Assembly: GCA_951217055.1 (NCBI GenBank)
Contig: OX578281.1
Location: forward strand, 66,404,043 to 66,468,042
Reading direction: 5' to 3'
From: Gerris lacustris
Taxonomy: Eukaryota > Arthropoda > Insecta > Hemiptera > Gerridae
Length of the DNA stretch: 64,000 bases
The notes below the pieces were generated by a model. It was not told where the DNA came from and made no database searches. It saw nothing but the letters and a program-made list of their open reading frames with translations. This document shows positions 47,701 to 51,535 of this stretch, piece after piece. Position 1 is the first letter of the stretch, and every line of letters begins with the position of its first letter. The translations under genes and the position numbers were made by a program.

Positions 47701-50700
47701 CAATCTAGTAGATAATCTGGATTTGAGTATTTATGGTTTGAAAAATGAATTGGTGCATAATATCGCCGTCCTTACCTCATTGTTTGTCCACTATAGCAGT
47801 GCCACTAAGGGTTAAATACACATAGATACCACTAATGAAGACAACGCCTGAATTGCTCTACTATTTACTTTGTCTTCACACTTTTGATCATCATTGCATA
47901 AAACAGCTTTGAAGTTTCTCTATGTAGCATTAATAGTCATATCCCCCACTCCTTGTTATTCTAACTAAAACCAATTAATGGGGGGCCTGGGTAGCTAATA
48001 GAGAGGAGTGGTTGGCTCTCTTTCAGGTTAAACAGCAGGAGCAGGTGGTCAGTAGTTGGACGGGTGACCACACAGACTGGGTTCAATTCCCAGACAGGAC
48101 CCCTGCTTCAATGTTCAACCCCCCCCCCCCCTCCAAAACAGCATGTTCAATGCTCCCTCATTTAAACAAATGGGAAGCTGCTTAATAGAGTTAACGCCAC
48201 CAGGTTTGGGCTAAGTGTTCAGGCCACTGAACAAGTTTAATTTTCTATAATGTATATAATCAGATAGGCTATCCAGCGCTTCGTCAAACCCGCAACGCTT
48301 CCACCAGTTTCACCTGGTTCTGCCACCTACAGCCCTATAATGTGGGGGCTATAATACTCGTGTAAGTCTACATTTAGAACAGTGCCATACTGCCAAACCT
48401 GTCCGTTAAATGAACACGCTAAGAAGAACACACTGCACATTGCACATGGTTATAAGACGCTAAAAGTGGAAGTCCACATAGTTCATATTATACAATTTCA
48501 TTTATACATTACTTTGGATATCCAATATTTTATTATATTACACATTATCAATACGCACGTTATCATGCAGTGCCAGTGAAGGAGACAGTTACCTCTTCAC
48601 ACTTCACCTCTCTCTCTCACACACACACATGACTACATTCACACATCGCATCACATTTCATCCGTTCATCATAGTTAGGATTTATTATTATATTTCATTC
48701 ATTATCTATGTAAGTTATTATTTATCTCTATACATTATATCATCTTCATCGTATCATTATTCACCTTGTGTATTTATTTATTACTTTATTTTTAATACCC
48801 TATCTTACCACCCTATATCTACAGTCCGCTCAATATCTTTTTTATAGACCCGGCAGCGGAATCAGGCGCAAGCCCTTCCGTACCAAACACTAAGGAAACC
48901 ATGTTTGACTAAAAAAATCACTAGTTCGCTAAAAAATTGAGCTGAGACATGGTTTATCGTTCAAAACTTAACAAAAATGAGATGAGTTTGATCTTCCAAC
49001 CCTAATTTGTTCAACAGACCCACCTTATTGGTCTGCATCTTCTGGTATAAAAGTCCTTCCATAGAGAGTTCCAACATAGACTCTACAGTATGTCAAACCT
49101 AAAGGTTTTAGGTAACAGATCAACCACAATGGCAATTTAAAATTAAGATACATAATTACCCAGGTCCTAATTGTATAAGCCACTCATAGACGAGTACTCC
49201 TGTGTTTGGATTCCATCCTCGAATCATGTACGAGTCAGAACCGGAAACTGTGACAACCTCATTGCCAACAAAGAGTGCATTAATCCGACCAATTTCATCA
49301 GTTTCAAGAACCTGACGCCACAGAATTTCACCTAAAAAAGTTATAAACAAAAATTAATGTTTGACATTGCCAAGAGTTATCAATTAAGGTAGACATTGGC
49401 AAATCTGCACTATTTGGCCCACCTATTTCTAATTGTCTGATTTAATTGCAATTTTTTTCAGTTCCTTTTTAAATTATTAAAAAACGATTCCAGTAGTAGC
49501 ATTTCAATAAATTCAATCACTTTAAAAAGAAAAAAAAAATCGTTGTGTCACTTCCTAAGAAAAATGAAGGAAGGTTATGGTTAGTTTAGGTTAAGATTAG
49601 TACTTTTTGACATAACCTTCCTTTATTTTCCTTAAAAAGTGACACTTAACAAATTTTTGTTTGTATTAAAAAACTAATGAATTTATCGAGATACTACAAC
49701 CGGAATGGTTTTTAAAATGTAAAAAGGAACAGTTTAAAAAAATTGCAAGTAACTATGCCAATTAGAAAAAGGTGGGCCAACTAGAGCAGATTTACCTAAT
49801 TTTATTCTTTCCAGAAGTTTTGACTAACTAACTAACATATATACTTTGTTATTCTGACAGTGTGGGAATGAGAGCATGAGATTTTGGCGGGTAGTAGGTC
49901 GGGTCAACTAGGCAAACAATAATATCACTGGATAACCTCCTAATAGTTTTATGTTTTCCCTCACATAGGTTGGCCAATCTCAGCCGTCAGATTTACAAAG
50001 TATAATGGCATGATAATAATAAGCCTGCCAAAGGACTTATAGCCTTTTTACTATAAATCTATTCCCTGCTTCTCATCTGAGAGAGTATTAGGCATAGAAA
50101 GAACTGGTTGTTATTGAAAACCACAACTGGGGAAAGAACTTATATTAACACTGTCTTAAGTTTTATGGCATTGTCAAACTCCTAGTGTTATAGAGATAAC
50201 ATAATATGCATATCAGATGTATATCAGTAGTGATAACTTCTAAGAAATATTAATTATATTTCTCTTTTATTTAGGTTGGTTTATTCAATTACCATCATAA
50301 AATCAAACGTCTTTACTTCGATAATATCTAAGGACACCACCAACTTAATTAGTTTTTGAAAAATATTATTATTATTTGTACTGATCTAATTTCCTCCTTT
50401 TTGCCCCTCCCAAAATTATTAATACTTTGGGAGAGAATGGAAGGTGTTAAAGAGTACATTGAAGAGATGTAGTTTTATTAGTTCATCAATATTTTATGAA
50501 ATTATACCTTTTTAAAACTGTCCACTAATAGAATAGTTGTAAAATTTAACAGTGATTGTATTAGACACAGTATCAGTTTGCCATTTTAATTTTGTTATTT
50601 AAAAAATCACTGCATAACTAAACTTTAAAGATTACTTGTTAAATTGACAATTTATCCTAGTTAAATTAACGATTTTAGTAAGCAAATATTATTTACCTGT

Positions 50701-51014
50701 TTTTAAATTAAGAGCGGCTACAGCATTACTTTCTGTTATTACAAAAACTCTTTTCACTTTCGATTTAAAATCGATGTGAGATTGTTTAATTCTTCCTACA
50801 TAGCTTTGTTTCCTGAAACGAAAATAATAAAAGCATTGTATTAATACCTAAATATTAAAATAAAGCAGAGAATAAATTAAATATAAAACTAATTAAACAC
50901 GTTAAAATAACAGAGAAATTATTCTTACCAGTCAAATTTTCCAACTTGGTCCTCGTATAGCGCGAAACAACTCGGGATTAAAACTACAGCGAAGAAAAAT
51001 AACTTAAAATCCAT
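14743..51014 (-). CDS. EMC1: EMC1, ER membrane protein complex subunit 1 (17 coding exons, 887 aa)
   Basis: EMC1 is the large lumenal subunit of the ER membrane protein complex, which inserts tail-anchored and multipass proteins into the ER membrane. I joined 17 exons by hand: 50929-51014, 50697-50812, 49160-49331, 46977-47129, 44612-44906, 41388-41571, 39385-39501, 37474-37494, 34820-34980, 32363-32527, 31059-31113, 26408-26640, 25259-25445, 22462-22659, 18492-18617, 17076-17309, 14743-14903. They total 2664 nt with consistent phases and GT/AG at every junction. The product has a signal peptide (residues 1-18), then LYEDQVGKFDW, the PQQ-like propeller region, HSQGRVLSDRNVLYK near residue 615, HSENWVVY at 680-687, LDPRRP at 772-777 and a membrane helix around 857-872 with a basic tail. 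Vertebrate EMC1 is about 990 aa; the shortfall lies partly between exons 3 and 4. Introns run from 116 bp to 4.4 kb and carry most of the mobile elements. Identification is by recalled family similarity, not a search. Confidence 0.95.
14940..15135. repeat. Palindromic tRNA-like repeat, single arm (copy A1)
   Basis: It begins TTTTTAAGTTTTAAGTAGTA, continues AACAATGGGAGATAGACAGA and then the reverse complement of a tRNA-like body (GACTCGAACCACGGGCCTC, GCTCTTGCCAACTAAGCTAC). Confidence 0.75.
15288..15605. repeat. Palindromic tRNA-like repeat, two-armed (copy A2)
   Basis: The left arm (15360-15470) holds the reverse-complement tRNA-like body. The right arm (15525-15600) reads forward ATATAGAGGCCTGTAGTTCG, GTCCCGGCGCTGGAGTCTAT and CATTGTTAATAATAATTATG. 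The right arm is shortened. Confidence 0.75.
16200..16893 (+). pseudogene. LINE reverse transcriptase relic (jockey/R1-like)
   Basis: Across shifting frames the translation gives CKGVPQGGFLSHLLWSIIVD, GYADDLAIIIRGKHE, NPDKTIIVPFTKKRKLNSKS, YVGVILDQKLTWNP and WSCQRLFGKTW. The YADD catalytic box and the QGG...LLW thumb/palm pattern identify a non-LTR RT. Frameshifts and in-frame stops show it is dead. It lies antisense in EMC1 intron 16. Confidence 0.88.
17076..17309 (-). CDS. EMC1: EMC1 coding exon 16
   Basis: The exon encodes VGMESGGVVEVAWGLLDPRRP, then EEGIIPYVPEL and GIYTSPSALESTCLVFIHGLG, matching family LLDPRRP, ENLIPYSPD and GIYTAPSGLESTCLV. The donor is GTAAGTTTT. Confidence 0.97.
18492..18617 (-). 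CDS. EMC1: EMC1 coding exon 15
   Basis: The exon encodes EFSSLTYPVDPLVERQ, YIFPHHVLALRETITEKG and ITSKHLLG, matching the family [27 protein letters not shown]. The acceptor is a poly-T tract plus TAG and the donor GTAAATAG. Confidence 0.96.
18950..19472 (+). repeat. GAAGCGAGC-family element fragment nested in the hAT element
   Basis: It shares CAACGCTCGCGTAAA, TTTTTGGACGGGAAAA, ACGTTCTAACGTAACGATTT and a right end ACTCGCTTCAATGA with the complete element at 46220-46934. The left end is missing. Confidence 0.7.
20180..20300. repeat. CAGGGCCGC... transposon-end fragment
   Basis: CAGGGCCGCTGAGAGGATTT followed by GGGGGTCCGGGGGCCCTCCC looks like a further hAT-type terminus. No matching opposite end was identified. 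Confidence 0.4.
20647..20866. mobile_element. CAGTGGCGTA MITE nested in the hAT element
   Basis: Ends CAGTGGCGTACC and TAGCTACGCCACTG are inverted. Flanking octamers GTCACTAT and ATCACAAT agree at 6 of 8 positions. The 228-bp element at 52743 has the same ends. Confidence 0.75.
21153..21683. mobile_element. Foldback element with 164-bp arms
   Basis: The arms 21153-21315 and 21520-21683 are inverted copies beginning ATGACTAGAGAGGTTGGTAG. Each contains CTGAAGATGATG...GTCGAAACGCG (or its complement). The spacer of about 205 bp has no ORF. It lies in EMC1 intron 14. Confidence 0.88.
22295..22390 (+). repeat. GCCCAGTA-family fragment
   Basis: GGGTATGATTTTT, AAAAGTTTGG, GCGTCTGCACA and TTTTTTAAAAACCACTT match the interior of the copy at 12352. 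Confidence 0.6.
22462..22659 (-). CDS. EMC1: EMC1 coding exon 14
   Basis: The exon encodes GILNVILVDVVSGDIKFEV, the HLVHSENWVVYTFYNDKYRR block and ELVALELYEGN. This is the C-terminal DUF1620 region of EMC1. The acceptor is TTTTTCCAG and the donor GTAAATAC. Confidence 0.97.
24448..24893. repeat. Palindromic tRNA-like repeat (copy B)
   Basis: The left arm has the reverse-complement tRNA-like body (GGGACTCAAACCACGGGTCC, CTCTTGCCAACTGAGC). The right arm (24765-24840) reads TATAGCTCAGTTGGCAAGAG, a good A box, and GGTTCGAGTCCC, a good B box. Outer sequences are also inverted. Confidence 0.8.
24957..25090. repeat. ATTCCTTTGTCC repeat fragment
   Basis: AAGTGTGATATTCCTTTGTC and related ACAAAGGRATAT words are shared with the interiors of the MITEs at 10545 and 63348, and with 52460-52560 and 53000-53085. 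Confidence 0.55.
25259..25445 (-). CDS. EMC1: EMC1 coding exon 13
   Basis: The exon encodes ELKAGRIWSIKMP, then VHSQGRVLSDRNVLYKYINP, one of the most conserved EMC1 blocks (family [22 protein letters not shown]). The acceptor is GTTTAAAG and the donor GTTAGTATT. Phase out is 1. Confidence 0.97.
25562..26396 (-). repeat. Exon-like repeated module, copy 1 (interrupted by palindromic tRNA-like element)
   Basis: About 520 bp matches 31452-32047, apart from the insertion. On the minus strand it holds a short acidic reading frame from 26213 (MSDLIDYEENEDNNTPSE, IINLAQNTT) preceded by a shared upstream region, and downstream the GCAAAATGCTACTTTC block. It may be an unclassified transposon or a duplicated gene fragment. 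Confidence 0.65.
25812..26123. mobile_element. Palindromic tRNA-like repeat (copy C) with 12-bp target duplication
   Basis: The two arms are almost perfect complements. The right arm reads GTAGCTTAGATGGAAGAGCG and GGTTCAAATCCCGGCGC, tRNA-like A and B boxes. TTCATTCTAGTT flanks it on both sides (25800-25811 and 26124-26135). The paralogous module at 31686 shows the empty site. Confidence 0.9.
26408..26640 (-). CDS. EMC1: EMC1 coding exon 12
   Basis: The exon encodes EGGAIDMGTKVRQALLLP through IYMFAADALTSEVVGYTLAY, matching the family LKRPILQSLLLP...FFYLVDAEQGRLCGYRL. The acceptor is TTAATTACAG and the donor GTAATTT. Phase out is 0. Confidence 0.93.
26696..26775. repeat. Poly-T run with nearby poly-A
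   Basis: A run of about 33 T is followed 30 bp later by about 15 A in an EMC1 intron. Either could be a retroposon tail remnant. Confidence 0.7.
27240..27541 (+). pseudogene. RTE-type LINE C-terminal relic, left part
   Basis: The translation reads FGCKTWKISEEAVKNKLQPF, INQYLQKILRLFWP and KKLRWIGHTLRKDAGV, then QGKRERDRSRKTWRRTIEED. This is the C-terminal signature of RTE/BovB-like ORF2 (GHxLRK...WNPQGKRxRGRPxxTWRRTxE). It is cut by the BEL insertion and resumes at 30716. Confidence 0.85.
27542..27741 (+). repeat. BEL 5' LTR
   Basis: The 200-bp LTR carries an AATAAA-type signal in its 3' half. The sequence following (AGTGGTAGCAGATC) is the likely primer-binding region. Confidence 0.92.
27798..29234 (+). 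CDS. BEL/Pao Gag polyprotein (478 aa), ends at in-frame TAG
   Basis: Gag forms the nucleocapsid particle that packages element RNA. An N-terminal helical region is followed by the DUF1759-type domain (LPSFGGDFLKWGEFWDSYKA and YLLGQLTGSA, about residues 175-330) and three zinc knuckles near residues 399-460: CIYCQGLHWNDEC, CFICFNKHLISNC and CVYCQARHNHHRSLC. The ORF stops at TAG (29232-29234). The same reading frame stays open beyond it into the protease region, so gag and pro are separated by one amber codon. The ATG at 27798 lies 57 bp after the LTR; a second ATG two codons on is equally possible. Confidence 0.92.
   Translation: MNMTSAGKIRQMLGPANQRLKTYIEEAKALLQKKDETEVPLAHSLSTKLQASTNRVKELRFQLSNIADSDEVESLKFNEDCVEYEERILDAMELIGDLNIFCSLLQSQSGELQRSRDFSWSTPTKVVPVEKDEISAVNINQHCNEEGTTPAEIQPSRQQSLVPLVGGHQVAKLSKVSLPSFGGDFLKWGEFWDSYKAIVHDQNFNKVTKLTYLLGQLTGSAKNSVAGYRITEENYDVVINLLHERYGDKGVVVHTHYSALHQLPATKNITGDLRHTLDMIELHLRSLSALGEDISHTTFASMIAGKFPPELLRKIHDIGRLSTPELRQKLQNLISNRERAEYLSSQFCRVSVGTVRSQATTEALNATENINYSKQRSTKNNQVFQKDKTKKYNVRPEIKCIYCQGLHWNDECPNYVTIKERKERIKGRCFICFNKHLISNCTNYKPCVYCQARHNHHRSLCPTKFKELIAQVTENRAA
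29235..30434 (+). CDS. BEL/Pao protease fused to integrase C-terminal region (pol internally deleted)
   Basis: The frame is shared with gag and open from 29235; the first ATG is at 29292. LLDGGAQRTYISEAFA is a retroviral-type aspartic protease active-site region, with DGGA where DSGA/DTGA is usual. DIILGNDYYWEIVTGE and KLGWMVSGR belong to the DUF1758 region. Near residue 230 from the ATG the sequence passes straight to FWADIYLPRERYHSR and GDIVQVKGNPPRIRWKLAKV, the DUF5641-like region that normally follows the integrase core. RT, RNase H and integrase catalytic domains, about 1000 residues in complete elements, are missing. The join is in frame. The product could cleave Gag but not copy or integrate DNA. 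Confidence 0.9.
   Translation, partial: ETSEPNKNREVSLLSGGEAVIMQTATADIRCGKEKGCARILLDGGAQRTYISEAFARKIQAPTVATHHLSVFTFGNSSKTNIKSSLTEFDIMLNDDRYLKVRANIVPVLTGNFHTNKVDWEKLGYCIKNEDLADKYPDKPIDIILGNDYYWEIVTGERNEIKPGLFLLKTKLGWMVSGRTLYTLPQNYTATFLSITTPDIMSGVQFKEIYSLENIGVMESPYDKDDDVAVENSNGLTEIVKQMYKLPELILHRRVTNQDKETVYELHCFWADIYLPRERYHSRIKVRFKSRVLAGTPRVGDIVQVKGNPPRIRWKLAKVIELLPSRHESFRSARARLADGSLLVRSISHLYPLELQATSDTTASDPAPMKSGRQAAEEANRRIKAWATHLAGFNILNFC
30516..30715 (+). repeat. BEL 3' LTR
   Basis: It reads the same as the 5' LTR over 200 bp. A short unusual tract with GGAC...GTCC, not a purine tract, precedes it. Confidence 0.92.
30716..30840 (+). pseudogene. RTE-type LINE C-terminal relic, right part
   Basis: One frame reads EKKSWGKIKALSQDCFMAL, a typical RTE C-terminal SWxExKxLAQDR motif, followed by a stop and CPMLRHGMKRNK. 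It continues the relic at 27240-27541 after the BEL insertion, one frame shifted. Confidence 0.75.
31059..31113 (-). CDS. EMC1: EMC1 coding exon 11
   Basis: This 55-nt exon encodes KNQNTVLFVFNPINGHPL, matching the family SSLYVFNPIFGK. The acceptor is TTTTTTTTAG and the donor GTAATTC. It sits 344 bp downstream, in window coordinates, of the BEL element's right LTR. Confidence 0.93.
31452..32047 (-). repeat. Exon-like repeated module, copy 2
   Basis: It matches 25562-26396 without the palindromic element. The minus-strand acidic frame reads MRDFGDYEEYEENNTPSE and IINSAQNTTNELIKREICT before a stop. It carries its own small palindromic insertion near 31857-31910. Confidence 0.65.
31857..31910. 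repeat. Small perfect hairpin insertion
   Basis: AAAATTCCTCTTTTTT...AAAAAAGAGGAATTCTT folds on itself around ACCTAGG. The paralogous module at about 26290 lacks it. Confidence 0.7.
32058..32157. repeat. Inverted repeat, GTAAACACCCGTTTAT ends
   Basis: GTAAACACCCGTTTATATG and its complement enclose a further GGACTCATGTCCCATA inverted pair, giving a 100-bp hairpin in EMC1 intron 10. Confidence 0.75.
32363..32527 (-). CDS. EMC1: EMC1 coding exon 10
   Basis: The exon encodes VYGIDNENGEIVWQYQ through FYVQRTARHFPYPALCTLLF, matching the family LFGIESSSGTILWKQY...VQRTTAHFPHPPQCTLL. The acceptor is TTTTTTACAG and the donor GTAAAGG. Confidence 0.96.
32840..33075. repeat. Palindromic tRNA-like repeat (copy D)
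   Basis: The arms are near-perfect complements (GCGCCGGGATTTGAACCACG against CGTGGTTCAAATCCCGGC). The centre is very short, so the A box of the forward arm is lost. The outer ATTATAATTATTATTAACTA is also inverted. Confidence 0.85.
33180..33445 (+). repeat. GCCCAGTA-family repeat (copy 4, degraded)
   Basis: GTACCGCCCCTAAATTTAGG, ATATCGGCCCAGTAGTTTAG, CTTCACAGAC and CATCGCAATACTTTCTCAC align in order with the copy at 12352. Confidence 0.7.
34378..34682 (-). mobile_element. tRNA-derived SINE with (TAG)n tail, copy 1
   Basis: On the minus strand the head reads GGAGAGCCGGTGTGGCC and GTCGTGGGTTCAATCCC (B box), and the tail is a trinucleotide array ending in CTACTACTA. The 12-bp duplication GAGAATTGGACT (34366-34377) and GAAAATTGGACT (34683-34694) flanks it. 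It lies in EMC1 intron 9, same orientation as the gene. Confidence 0.88.
34820..34980 (-). CDS. EMC1: EMC1 coding exon 9
   Basis: The exon encodes GIVGMFSRRVLSQLSQLQ through RDTFGLHKLIVVVTSVSK, matching the family GMFLKRLSSQL...RDEFNLQKMMVMVTASGK. The acceptor is TTGTTGCAG and the donor GTAAATTCC. Phase out is 0. Confidence 0.95.
35567..36453. mobile_element. TAGGGTTTTGTAGAT inverted-end element with internal duplication
   Basis: TAGGGTTTTGTAGAT at the left and ATCTACAAAACCCTA at the right are perfect inverted ends. Inside, about 300 bp (35700-35995) is repeated in tandem at 36005-36240, with G-runs and ATTATTTCGAAATTTTAG in each. A CGGGTTCGATCCCCC box occurs at 35637. No ORF. Confidence 0.65.
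36798..37091 (+). repeat. CGGTAAGCTCGGAAGC family (copy 3)
   Basis: GGAAGAGAAACAAATGAGCG, CCAAATTTCATTAAAATCGG, TCTGTCTTGGAATTTTTGAA and TTACCTTCGGTAAGCTCGGA occur in order. It lies in EMC1 intron 8. Confidence 0.8.
37474..37494 (-). CDS. EMC1: EMC1 coding exon 8 (21-nt micro-exon)
   Basis: This seven-residue micro-exon adds AADFGLP between NNNE and TGIVGMF, fitting the family KKADGLLGMF stretch. The acceptor TTTTGTGTAG and consensus donor GTAAGTATT flank it exactly. Phase 1 is kept on both sides. Confidence 0.85.
38250..38731 (+). mobile_element. tRNA-derived SINE with (TAC)n tail, copy 2
   Basis: The head GGGAGCCAGGGTAGCCGAGC contains a tRNA A box, and GGTCGTGGGTTCGATCCCG is the B box. 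The body has a roughly 90-bp internal tandem duplication (GGGCGAGGGACACCCTTTAT twice). The tail is (CTA)n, 38709-38731. ATTAAAATAATA is duplicated exactly at 38238-38249 and 38732-38743. It lies in EMC1 intron 7. Confidence 0.93.
38820..38985. repeat. CTCGGCTNCGCCTCGG palindromic iterons
   Basis: Three units CCCTCGGCTGCGCCTCGGG, CCCTCGGCTTCGCCTCGG and TTTCGGCTTCGCCTCAAG are spaced about 35 bp apart between ATAATTATCTCC and an ACTCAGGGAATAATGG segment. Related units occur at 53594-53650. Confidence 0.7.
39385..39501 (-). CDS. EMC1: EMC1 coding exon 7
   Basis: The exon encodes RVLWLREEALANIVSVEM and IGLPVSDVEAAIEKEFNNNE, close to the family VVLWSREESLAEVVCLEM. The acceptor is TGTTTCAG and the donor GTAACATG. 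Phase in and phase out are both 1. Confidence 0.95.
39571..40155. repeat. Near-perfect 585-bp palindrome
   Basis: The left arm starts GTTAATACTTAGTTGGGTC and the right arm ends in its complement. About 285 bp per arm pairs with one mismatch and one 10-bp duplication seen near the centre (about 39863). A 17-bp direct repeat, ATAGTTTTCTTTNTTAA, lies just outside each end. It is in EMC1 intron 6. Confidence 0.95.
40626..41171. mobile_element. GTCCAGGAG TA-target MITE (546 bp)
   Basis: Left end TA|GTCTAGGAGATAG and right end CTATCTCCAGGAC are inverted. The interior matches the copy at 13883, including the TTAAGTGACAAACTACCATT spacer. The right TA is lost. Confidence 0.85.
41388..41571 (-). CDS. 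EMC1: EMC1 coding exon 6
   Basis: The exon encodes VYTVNGFVVETMEPV through CYLLAAGEDSAISLVNSG, corresponding to the YTINLYLVETG...YRALVQTED region. The acceptor is TTGTCTAG and the donor GTGAGTA. Phase out is 1. Confidence 0.93.
42398..43227. mobile_element. TIR element with AAGCTTTATAATGCGGTTAC ends (830 bp)
   Basis: About 40-bp inverted ends contain GGTTACCAAGCCCGCAA and its complement. The interior has a 60-codon plus-strand frame at 42675-42857 (VNCTEPSNFVLRFGPLPG) with no recognised function. It is probably non-autonomous and lies in EMC1 intron 5. Confidence 0.8.
43445..43840 (+). repeat. CGGTAAGCTCGGAAGC family (copy 4)
   Basis: It contains two tandem halves with CAAACCATCCAAATTTCATA and CAACCATCTAAATTTCAATA, then AGCGACAGACAGATAGACAC and GTTACCTTTGGTAAGCTC. 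Confidence 0.75.
44107..44509. mobile_element. Pogo/Tigger-like MITE (403 bp)
   Basis: Ends CAGTAGAACCTCG and CGAGGTTCTACTG are perfectly inverted and flanked by TA. CAGTAGAACCTCGAT is the typical pogo/Tigger terminus. Inside, the motif TTATCGAGGTT and variants recur about ten times in one orientation. No ORF. It lies in EMC1 intron 5. Confidence 0.9.
44612..44906 (-). CDS. EMC1: EMC1 coding exon 5
   Basis: This is the largest exon at 295 nt. It encodes CETGDSWIACVSEKG through a proline-rich VKQVPSPHPSL stretch to HHIAVTLSQKDG. The acceptor is TTTTTCAG and the donor GTAAGAAT. Phase out is 0. Confidence 0.9.
45664..46108 (-). repeat. GAAGCGAGC-family element, minus-strand partial copy
   Basis: Its reverse complement matches 46400-46740 (TCATCTATTCGATGAGACAA, TTTAAAATAGAGAAAAC). 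It stands head to head with the complete copy at 46220. Confidence 0.65.
46220..46934 (+). mobile_element. GAAGCGAGC-family TIR element (715 bp)
   Basis: The ends ATTGAAGCGAGCGT and ACGCTCGCTTCAAT are inverted. The interior holds ACTATGCATCTTGTCTGTC, ACTTGAGTAAAAGTTGACCG and ACGTTCTAACGTAACGATTT, shared with 18950-19472 and 55073-56610. No transposase. It lies in EMC1 intron 4. Confidence 0.75.
46977..47129 (-). CDS. EMC1: EMC1 coding exon 4
   Basis: The exon encodes YENVHWVLGNNKVSMIRF through TITASWLTSKS, matching the VVWALG...VNIVKF...STPWLQ region of vertebrate EMC1. The acceptor is ACTTTCAG. The donor is taken as AT|GTTAGT because it preserves phase 2 into exon 5. The alternative TTA|GTAACC breaks the phase. 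Confidence 0.82.
47984..48112 (+). repeat. Candidate SINE head with tRNA/5S-like words
   Basis: GGGGGCCTGGGTAGC, then CAGTAGTTGGACGGGTGACC (close to the 5S rRNA internal promoter region) and CTGGGTTCAATTCCC (B-box-like), lead to a C-rich run at 48119. No target duplication was found. Confidence 0.4.
48113..48858. other. Intron 3 sequence, C-rich run then low complexity
   Basis: A run of about 14 C (48119-48131) and long CA/TC-biased stretches occur. No exon was found, although one was looked for here. Confidence 0.5.
49160..49331 (-). CDS. EMC1: EMC1 coding exon 3
   Basis: The exon encodes GEILWRQVLE, then VGNEVVTVSGSDSYMIRGW and YEWLIQLGPG, matching the family EILWR and VITVSNGG...W segments. 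The acceptor is TTTTAG and the donor GTAATTATG. Phase in is 1 and phase out is 2. Confidence 0.93.
49500..49760. repeat. Inverted repeat in EMC1 intron 2
   Basis: CACTTCCTAAGAAAAATGAAGGAAGGTTATG and its approximate complement around 49610-49645 fold back, with flanking AAAAACGATTCCAG/CCGGAATGGTTTTT also inverted. It is probably a decayed MITE. Confidence 0.5.
50697..50812 (-). CDS. EMC1: EMC1 coding exon 2
   Basis: The exon encodes KQSYVGRIKQ through VFVITESNAVAALNLKTG, the first propeller strands (family pattern: YVGK...VVATEKNVIAALNSRTG). The acceptor is TTTCAG and the donor GTAAAT. It is separated from exon 1 by a 116-bp intron. Confidence 0.93.
50929..51014 (-). CDS. EMC1: EMC1 coding exon 1 (start, signal peptide)
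   Basis: This exon starts MDFKLFFFAVVL and has a hydrophobic signal core ending near SCFA. It continues LYEDQVGKFDW, the conserved mature N-terminus of EMC1. The donor is GTAAGAAT and the phase out is 2. The ATG at 51014 is chosen because it is the only in-frame start giving the signal peptide. Confidence 0.93.
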
Positions 51015-51535
51015 CCTTAGTGTAATATTAGTATGAAAGCAAATAAATTGTTAATCAGAAAATTAATTGTTTTTAATAAATTAGTAAAAAATTGTCACAT
51101 AACATATGGGTAACCTTAAAGAAGGTTATATACGGTTTAAAGAAAGTGTACCAACACTTCATAACAAAATAAACTAAAAAAATATTTAACTTCTACTTAA
51201 GCTGCACGGAAAATAGATACTGATTAATTTATTTAATTTCTTCTGTATTTTTTATTATTTAAATTGTAAAAGTATATTATTTTCAATGTGTATACATATT
51301 TTCCTTAATAACTAAAAACTACTAATTTAAAATTACCCGTAGCCCCCTATAAAATTTAAATCTTTGTTTAAACTTTTACTAACCGGTCATAGTTAGCTTG
51401 AAGGTTATAATCTGTGATTTGTTGATTTTCCTAGTTCCGTCCTCGATTGTTCGTTGTTCTTTGTATGTTGTAATAACTGTGTTAAAAAAGTGTTAGATTT
51501 GTATTCCTTGATCGTGCATTAGCTGTCGATTGAAG
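51015..51535. promoter_or_regulatory. Probable EMC1 5' UTR/promoter region; possible divergent first exon
   Basis: No recognisable repeat family occurs here, unlike most of the window. On the plus strand, 51400-51526 is less AT-rich and ends in a good donor (GA|GTAAGTT at about 51527). This could be a non-coding first exon of a head-to-head neighbour lying beyond the window. No TATA box or initiator is convincing. Confidence 0.3.

Noticed and set aside
48382..48847. ORFs of 65-72 aa rich in Ile/Tyr/His
   Set aside because: Low-complexity AT/CA-rich intron sequence with no similarity to EMC1. It was also checked as the missing exon and does not fit phase or motif.
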